From: Synechococcaceae cyanobacterium SM2_3_2
GTDB taxonomy: Bacteria; Cyanobacteriota; Cyanobacteriia; Thermostichales; Thermostichaceae
Reading direction: 5' to 3'
Assembly (NCBI GenBank): GCA_012031565.1
Contig: JAAUUM010000012.1
Coordinates: 1 to 38,515, forward strand
Length of the DNA: 38,515 bases
Numbering within the stretch: position 1 is the first letter of the stretch; each line of letters starts with the position of its first letter. Shown here piece by piece: positions 34,118-38,515 of this stretch. Both the position numbers and the translations under genes were made by a program. The notes below the pieces were generated by a model. It did not search any database, was not told where the DNA came from, and worked only from the letters and a program-made list of their open reading frames with translations.

Positions 34118-36226
34118 CTAAGATTCTGCCCCGGCCCGATGCCCCAACAACTTTTGCCGCAACTTCTTGATCTTGTCTCGAATCTCGGCGGCTTTTTCAA
34201 ACTCTAAATCTGCTGCCGCCTGCTTCATTTTCTCCTCCAGTTGCGTGATCAACTCCGGCACTTCTGACAATGGGATCTCTTCGGAGAGCTGATAAGCCCG
34301 CTCCAATTCTTGATCATTGAGCTTGCGAGAAATAGACAAAAAAGACAAGATCGCATTGCTGGATCGCTTGATAATCGGTGTCGGGGTGATGTTGTGTTGG
34401 GCGTTGTAATCCAACTGAATCTGTCGCCGCCGTTCTGTCTCCGCAATCGCTCGTGACATACTGCCGGTCAACTGATCGGCATACATCACCACCGCCCCCC
34501 GCACATTGCGAGCCGCCCGCCCAATGATCTGAATCAGGGATCGATCCGCCCGCAAGAACCCTTCTTTATCGGCATCCATGATCGCCACCAAAGAAACCTC
34601 CGGCAGATCCAAGCCCTCCCGCAGCAGGTTGACCCCCACCAACACATCAAAGGCTCCCTCTCGAAAGTCTTGCAGGATCTCGATCCGCTCGATTGACTTA
34701 ACCTCAGAGTGCAGATAGCGAACCCGAATGCTGCGCTCCTGCAAATAGTCGGTCAAATCCTCCGCCATCCGTTTGGTCAAGGTGGTGATGATCACCCGCT
34801 CCGGGATCCCATCTTTTTGGGAGCGATCCAACCGCAGATAGATCTCGGTCAGCAGATCATCGATCTGGCCCGAGGTAGGGCGCACCTCGACACTGGGATC
34901 CACCACCCCTGTGGGCCGGATCACCTGCTCCACCACCCGCCCTGTGCCGGAGCGATAGACGGTGATCTCGCCTTTTTTCTCATCCGGTTGACTGACAAAC
35001 TCTGCCCCCGACAGTTCCAGCTCCCAATGCCCCGGTGTAGCAGAGACAAAGATCGCTTGGTTAACTTTTTGCCAAAACTCTTCCGCTTGCAGGGGACGAT
35101 TATCGCGGGCGCTGGGCAAGCGAAAACCATGATCCACCAACACCTGTTTGCGAGATTGATCGCCGTGGTACATGCCCCGAATTTGCGGCACTGTGACATG
35201 GGATTCATCCACCACCAGCAACCAGTCTTTGGGATCAAAATAGTCCACCAGACAGGGGGGGGGCTGTCCCGGCGTCCGACCCGTCAAATGGCGCGAATAG
35301 TTCTCCACCCCATTGCAATAGCCCACCTCTCGCAACATCTCCAGATCGTAGTGGGTGCGCTGTTCCAGCCGCTGGGCCTCCAATAATTTGCCCTCATTTT
35401 GCAGCTCCTCCAGGCGATCCTCCAGTTCTTGTTCAATGCCAAGCAAAGCTGTTTCCAGCTGATCATCAGGGGTAACAAAGTGGCGGGCGGGATACAGCCG
35501 CAAACCACTCAAACTCTGCAAGATCTCCCCTGTGACGGGATCGATCAGGCGGATGGCATCCACTTCATCGCCAAAAAACTCGATCCGAATCACCCGATCT
35601 TCATAAGCCGGGACAATTTCCAGCACATCCCCTTTGAGGCGAAACCGACCTCGAATCAGATCCAAGTCATTGCGCTCATATTGGATCCCGGCCAAATCTC
35701 GCAGCAATTGTCGTTGATTGAGTTCTGTTCCCACCTGAAAGGGAATGGAGGCTTTGAGGTACTCCTCGGGCATTCCCAAACCATAGATACAGCTGACCGA
35801 TGCCACCACAATCACATCTTTGCGTTCAAATAATGAGCGGGTGGCCGAATGGCGCAGCATATCAATTTCATCATTGATCGAAGCGGTTTTGGAGATATAA
35901 GTATCGGTCTGGGGCACATAGGCCTCCGGCTGATAGTAGTCGTAATAGCTAATGAAATACTCCACCGCATTGTGGGGAAAAAGCTCCCGCATTTCGTTGC
36001 ACAATTGCGCCGCCAACGTTTTATTGGGAGCCATGATTAGGGTAGGCTTCCCGATCTGCTCGATGGTGTGGGCAATGGTAAAGGTCTTACCGGTGCCTGT
36101 TGCCCCCAGCAGCGTCTGATATCTGTGCTGAGATTGGAGGGACTGGACCAGCCCTTGAATGGCTTTGGGCTGATCTCCGGTGGGCTGATAGGGAGACTGA
36201 AGCTGAAAGATGGGTGGCGTTGTCAT
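34118..36226 (-). CDS. uvrB: UvrABC excinuclease subunit B
   Basis: 702 residues, full length. UvrB verifies damage and hands DNA to UvrC in nucleotide excision repair. [15 protein letters not shown] is the Walker [19 protein letters not shown] is the damage-probing beta-hairpin region; [10 protein letters not shown] is Walker [38 protein letters not shown] and [10 protein letters not shown] are helicase motifs; the C-terminal UVR domain spans about 660-695 ([22 protein letters not shown]). ATG start at 36226. It lies downstream of a 39-residue membrane protein on the same strand. Confidence 0.96.
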   Translation of the reverse strand: MTTPPIFQLQSPYQPTGDQPKAIQGLVQSLQSQHRYQTLLGATGTGKTFTIAHTIEQIGKPTLIMAPNKTLAAQLCNEMRELFPHNAVEYFISYYDYYQPEAYVPQTDTYISKTASINDEIDMLRHSATRSLFERKDVIVVASVSCIYGLGMPEEYLKASIPFQVGTELNQRQLLRDLAGIQYERNDLDLIRGRFRLKGDVLEIVPAYEDRVIRIEFFGDEVDAIRLIDPVTGEILQSLSGLRLYPARHFVTPDDQLETALLGIEQELEDRLEELQNEGKLLEAQRLEQRTHYDLEMLREVGYCNGVENYSRHLTGRTPGQPPPCLVDYFDPKDWLLVVDESHVTVPQIRGMYHGDQSRKQVLVDHGFRLPSARDNRPLQAEEFWQKVNQAIFVSATPGHWELELSGAEFVSQPDEKKGEITVYRSGTGRVVEQVIRPTGVVDPSVEVRPTSGQIDDLLTEIYLRLDRSQKDGIPERVIITTLTKRMAEDLTDYLQERSIRVRYLHSEVKSIERIEILQDFREGAFDVLVGVNLLREGLDLPEVSLVAIMDADKEGFLRADRSLIQIIGRAARNVRGAVVMYADQLTGSMSRAIAETERRRQIQLDYNAQHNITPTPIIKRSSNAILSFLSISRKLNDQELERAYQLSEEIPLSEVPELITQLEEKMKQAAADLEFEKAAEIRDKIKKLRQKLLGHRAGAES

Positions 36227-36317
36227 AGTGTCTCCAGCGAGATCCCACGCAGGATCCCGAAACTGGATTTAGATTAGCACTGACGTTATTTGATGACGTA
36301 ATTTGAAGTGATTATCC

Positions 36318-36437
36318 TCAGCGCCGCTGCATCAGAGCCAGGAAAAGGATCCCAGCCATAGCAATCCCAATCAGCAGAGCGATCACCACGGGATCCGACG
36401 GGATCTGATCGCCTGAGGGTAGAGCAGAGAGAGGCAT
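36318..36437 (-). CDS. 39-residue single-pass membrane protein
   Basis: Reads MPLSALPSGDQIPSDP, then one hydrophobic helix VVIALLIGIAMAGILFLAL, then MQRR and stop. A short polar N-terminus, one transmembrane span and a basic C-terminus resemble small photosynthetic complex subunits, but it does not match PsbX, PetG, PetM, PsaM or Psb30 as I know them. GGTGAG lies about 12 bases upstream of the ATG. The reading frame keeps two palindrome copies without stops. Too short for standard gene lists; function unknown. Confidence 0.5.
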   Translation of the reverse strand: MPLSALPSGDQIPSDPVVIALLIGIAMAGILFLALMQRR

Positions 36438-36501
36438 TTGCAGATCACTCACCCCTTAGTCACAACCAACCCGACGTTCTGGTCAAAAAACTCAGCTTCC
36501 G

Positions 36502-37053
36502 TCACCAGAGCAATGCCGTACGGGCATCCTGTAGAGCCCCCAGGTAATCCGCCACCTGCTGCAACAGCTCTGCGATCGAATCCACCAACTCATCGCACGC
36601 ATCCGACTGGCCCCGAGCGATACCACGGGATCCCAAATCCTCCGTCACCAGCTCGGGCAACCGTAACCCCTGCTCCAAAATCTCGCGGTCAAGCCGATCC
36701 TGTTCTGCTGCGGTCGTCGCCACCGCCCGTTGCCGAGTCAACTCTTCAAAGCGAGCAAGACCCGCCTGCAAGGGATCCCCAATGCCGCCACACACCTCTG
36801 GGGGAATCAAAGGGAGGCCGCCACCCAAGGGAGGGGTGAAGGCGGTAGAGGAATTGGTCGGGTTGGAGGGAATGACAGGGCTGGTCTCAAAGGGAGAAAT
36901 AATGGTGACATTAACCCCAACGGGGGACGTGACGGTAACATCCACTGGCACGGTAATCGATTCTTGAGCCTCAGCCACCTGAGTCATCTGAGCCAGCAGT
37001 CCACCACTCAGCAGGAGCAGCGCCAGGATTGAAAAACGTGGGATCCGTATCAC
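36502..37053 (-). CDS. Secreted protein of unknown function
   Basis: 183 residues. A signal peptide (IRIPRFSILALLLLSGGLLA, cleavage near AEAQ) is followed by a valine-rich beta stretch (ITVPVDVTVTSPVGVNVTII), a Pro/Gly-rich linker, and a helical domain with two cysteines (VCGGIGDP and SDACDEL) that could pair in the periplasm. It follows the barrel-like protein on the same strand by 88 bases, so a shared transcript is likely. No family was recognised. Confidence 0.65.
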   Translation of the reverse strand: MIRIPRFSILALLLLSGGLLAQMTQVAEAQESITVPVDVTVTSPVGVNVTIISPFETSPVIPSNPTNSSTAFTPPLGGGLPLIPPEVCGGIGDPLQAGLARFEELTRQRAVATTAAEQDRLDREILEQGLRLPELVTEDLGSRGIARGQSDACDELVDSIAELLQQVADYLGALQDARTALLW

Positions 37054-37141
37054 AGTAGCCTCTCCAAAAGTATCGCTAGATCGGTCATATCATTGAGTCG
37101 GGCTTTGCCCCGATACTTAAAGCACGGATGCTTAAAGATGC

Positions 37142-38083
37142 TTAAAACTGGAGAGAGAGACCCGCTCCCAGCGAAAATCGCACCCCATCCCCATCCCCAG
37201 CAATATCCCGCAGTGCGGGGGTAATGTAAAAGTTGATATCCCGGAACGGAGCCACTGAAAAGCCTGCCGCGATATCCTGACCCGTCCACTCGGTAATCAC
37301 ACTCACTGAGCGGGTGACTCGCAGAGCGCCAGAGCCAAAGAACCCGATGGCATCTTGATCGCTCAAGATATCTTCCTCCCGTCGAAATCGACCATTACCG
37401 GCCCCCAACGTGAAGGCTAAGCGGCTAAAAAACTCGTTGATATCGGGATTGGTTTTGAAAATGATGCTGGTGGTGGCGTAGATGCTGGGATCCTGGTCAA
37501 GATCCCCGGTGGTGAAAAAGTCGTCCAGGCCCACCGCCGCCGCCACACCGACGGCTTCCCCTTGGTAGAGATTGCGATGGAGTTTGACATTGGCCCCGCC
37601 AAACCCTTCCTCCAGGTTGGTGATGGTATAGCTGAGATCCACCCCCACAGCCTGATTGGGATCCCCGAGTCCAATCCCAACCCCCAGACCAGCCACCCCA
37701 TCCTCTTGATTGCGTCCCTCAAAAACTCCCCCCACCGCAAAAAAGACGGTGCCAAAGCTAGTGCCGTAGCCGGTTGGATTGACGATGGTATATCCCGGCG
37801 CACTGGTGGCGATATCGGGCAGTTGGATCCCTTCGATTTGGGTGAAGGTGGTGCGCAAGTCCTGCAAACTATCGTCCAGGGTGGGGGCAGACAGGGCTTG
37901 AGCCACCTGCCATTCAGGTGAGGGGATCGACCAGGTTTGGGCTGTGGCAATCTGTCCCCAAGCCAACAAACTTGCCACCCCTGCGCCAGAGAGAAGAAGG
38001 CGTTCGAGCATAAAGCCTGCCATAGCCGACAACTGGGGCTGGCTGAGCCAGGGACAATTCGTTGAAGTGTGGTCGGATCCCAT
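37142..38083 (-). CDS. Predicted outer-membrane beta-barrel-like protein (cyanobacterial family)
   Basis: 313 residues. A signal peptide lies in the N-terminal 50 residues (LERLLLSGAGVASLLAWGQIATAQ); ATGs at 38083, 38023 and 38011 are all possible starts. The mature part is rich in Gly and alternating beta strands (GLGVGIGLGDPNQAVGVDLSY, RVTRSVSVITEWTGQDIA) and ends RFSLGAGLSLQF, with the terminal aromatic residue typical of outer-membrane barrels. I recognise the pattern (GYTIVNPTGYG near the start, SRLAFTLGAGNG in the middle) from a conserved cyanobacterial family without named function. Confidence 0.75.
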   Translation of the reverse strand: MGSDHTSTNCPWLSQPQLSAMAGFMLERLLLSGAGVASLLAWGQIATAQTWSIPSPEWQVAQALSAPTLDDSLQDLRTTFTQIEGIQLPDIATSAPGYTIVNPTGYGTSFGTVFFAVGGVFEGRNQEDGVAGLGVGIGLGDPNQAVGVDLSYTITNLEEGFGGANVKLHRNLYQGEAVGVAAAVGLDDFFTTGDLDQDPSIYATTSIIFKTNPDINEFFSRLAFTLGAGNGRFRREEDILSDQDAIGFFGSGALRVTRSVSVITEWTGQDIAAGFSVAPFRDINFYITPALRDIAGDGDGVRFSLGAGLSLQF

Positions 38084-38214
38084 GAGTACAGACCTGTGAT
38101 CGAATACCGCTTAGATTGTACTCCCCGCCCCCCGATCAGCAAACCAATCCGCCCAAATCTTTATTCCTGTCGCTTGGGTGGGAAGTCCAGCAGCTTTGCC
38201 AGGAGCTTTGAATG

Positions 38215-38248
38215 ACAACTTTTCTAGAACTACAACTTTTCTGGAATG
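38215..38248. repeat. Imperfect 17-bp tandem duplication
   Basis: ACAACTTTTCTAGAACT followed by ACAACTTTTCTGGAATG in the gap upstream of the barrel-like gene. Confidence 0.7.
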
Positions 38249-38291
38249 ATAACAATCTGGGCCCACTCAAGTTACTTGGCGAACCAAACGA

Positions 38292-38515
38292 TTAGTGGGG
38301 TTTGATGCGACTTTGCAGAAACTTTTTGATCTGGCGCACCTCGTTGACGATCACCACCAGCCCCTTGTTGTGGCGTTGCAGTTCACCGATCATCCAGTCA
38401 ATTTTTTGTTCGAGGGTAATCGAGGCGACATCCTGCTGCTCTAGCCGCCCTTCGATAGTATTGAGGCGTCAGGAAACCTCCCGCTGAATCAAACTGACTC
38501 CGTGCCCTGTCACCA
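38292..38515 (-). pseudogene. C-terminal part of a coiled-coil protein with an in-frame stop
   Basis: On the minus strand from the window edge: VTGHGVSLIQREVS, stop (TGA at 38469-38471), then RLNTIEGRLEQQ, SITLEQKIDWMIGELQRHN, VIVNEVRQIKKFLQSRIKPH and TAA at 38292. The peptide after the stop is charged and heptad-like and clearly coding, yet has no good start before the WM methionine. The frame upstream of the stop also looks compatible, so one nonsense change is the simplest reading. The gene continues beyond the window; family unknown. Confidence 0.5.

Overview
The window comes from a cyanobacterium. Psb27 (photosystem II assembly), ChlM (Mg-protoporphyrin IX methyltransferase), Dxr, a type II NADH dehydrogenase, a GH57 amylase and a plant-type branching enzyme sit among ordinary housekeeping genes. 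The DNA is saturated with a GGGATCCC-type palindrome (core GGATCC), in genes and in gaps; I count 16 cores between about 600 and 2,700 alone. HIP1 (GCGATCGC), the usual cyanobacterial iterated palindrome, was not seen. From memory this signature fits the thermophilic Synechococcus JA-3-3Ab / Thermostichus group, but that assignment is an inference.

Layout. 1-3,900: a decayed DDE transposase, a TPR plus M48-like membrane protein whose zinc motif has been lost, a small repeat-bearing secreted protein abutting a second relic of the same transposon, and a purine-type phosphoribosyltransferase. 3,900-9,000: a 13-bp tandem repeat array, a coiled-coil protein, an MFS transporter and glgB. 9,000-12,800: a DUF433/DUF5615 toxin-antitoxin pair, lpxB, a HAD-like protein without its catalytic residues, and fabD. 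13,200-20,000: sdhA, a degenerate EAL-domain protein, a frameshifted CpdA-like phosphodiesterase and a GH57 amylase. 20,000-26,200: a CobO-like protein with no Walker A lysine, dprA, psb27, uspA, NDH-2 and glucokinase. 26,200-30,450: a lipoprotein, then the most unusual locus, an HsdR-N-type nuclease domain fused to a ParA ATPase. It is translationally coupled to a ParB-like protein with a C-terminal ComEA-type helix-hairpin-helix region, and the ParB frame is broken near its start. A His-rich COG0523 metallochaperone GTPase follows. 30,500-38,515: a GST pseudogene, an RsbW-like kinase, chlM, a frameshifted dxr, uvrB, a 39-residue membrane protein, a secreted protein, an outer-membrane barrel-like protein and a broken coiled-coil gene at the edge.

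Themes. (1) Carbon storage and sugar use: glgB, the GH57 enzyme and glk together cover synthesis, breakdown and phosphorylation of glucan-derived glucose, although they are not one operon. (2) Several family members have lost catalytic residues (M48, HAD, EAL, CobO-like), so regulatory or structural roles are likely. (3) Short tandem duplications with units of 12-20 bp occur at about a dozen places. Those inside intact genes have units divisible by 3; those in gaps do not; one 14-bp duplication has destroyed a GST gene. (4) At least five reading frames are interrupted (transposase, cpdA-like, parB-like, GST, dxr) and the right-edge gene carries an in-frame stop. The dxr and cpdA cases lie in homopolymers and could be sequencing errors. 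No rRNA, tRNA or CRISPR array was recognised.
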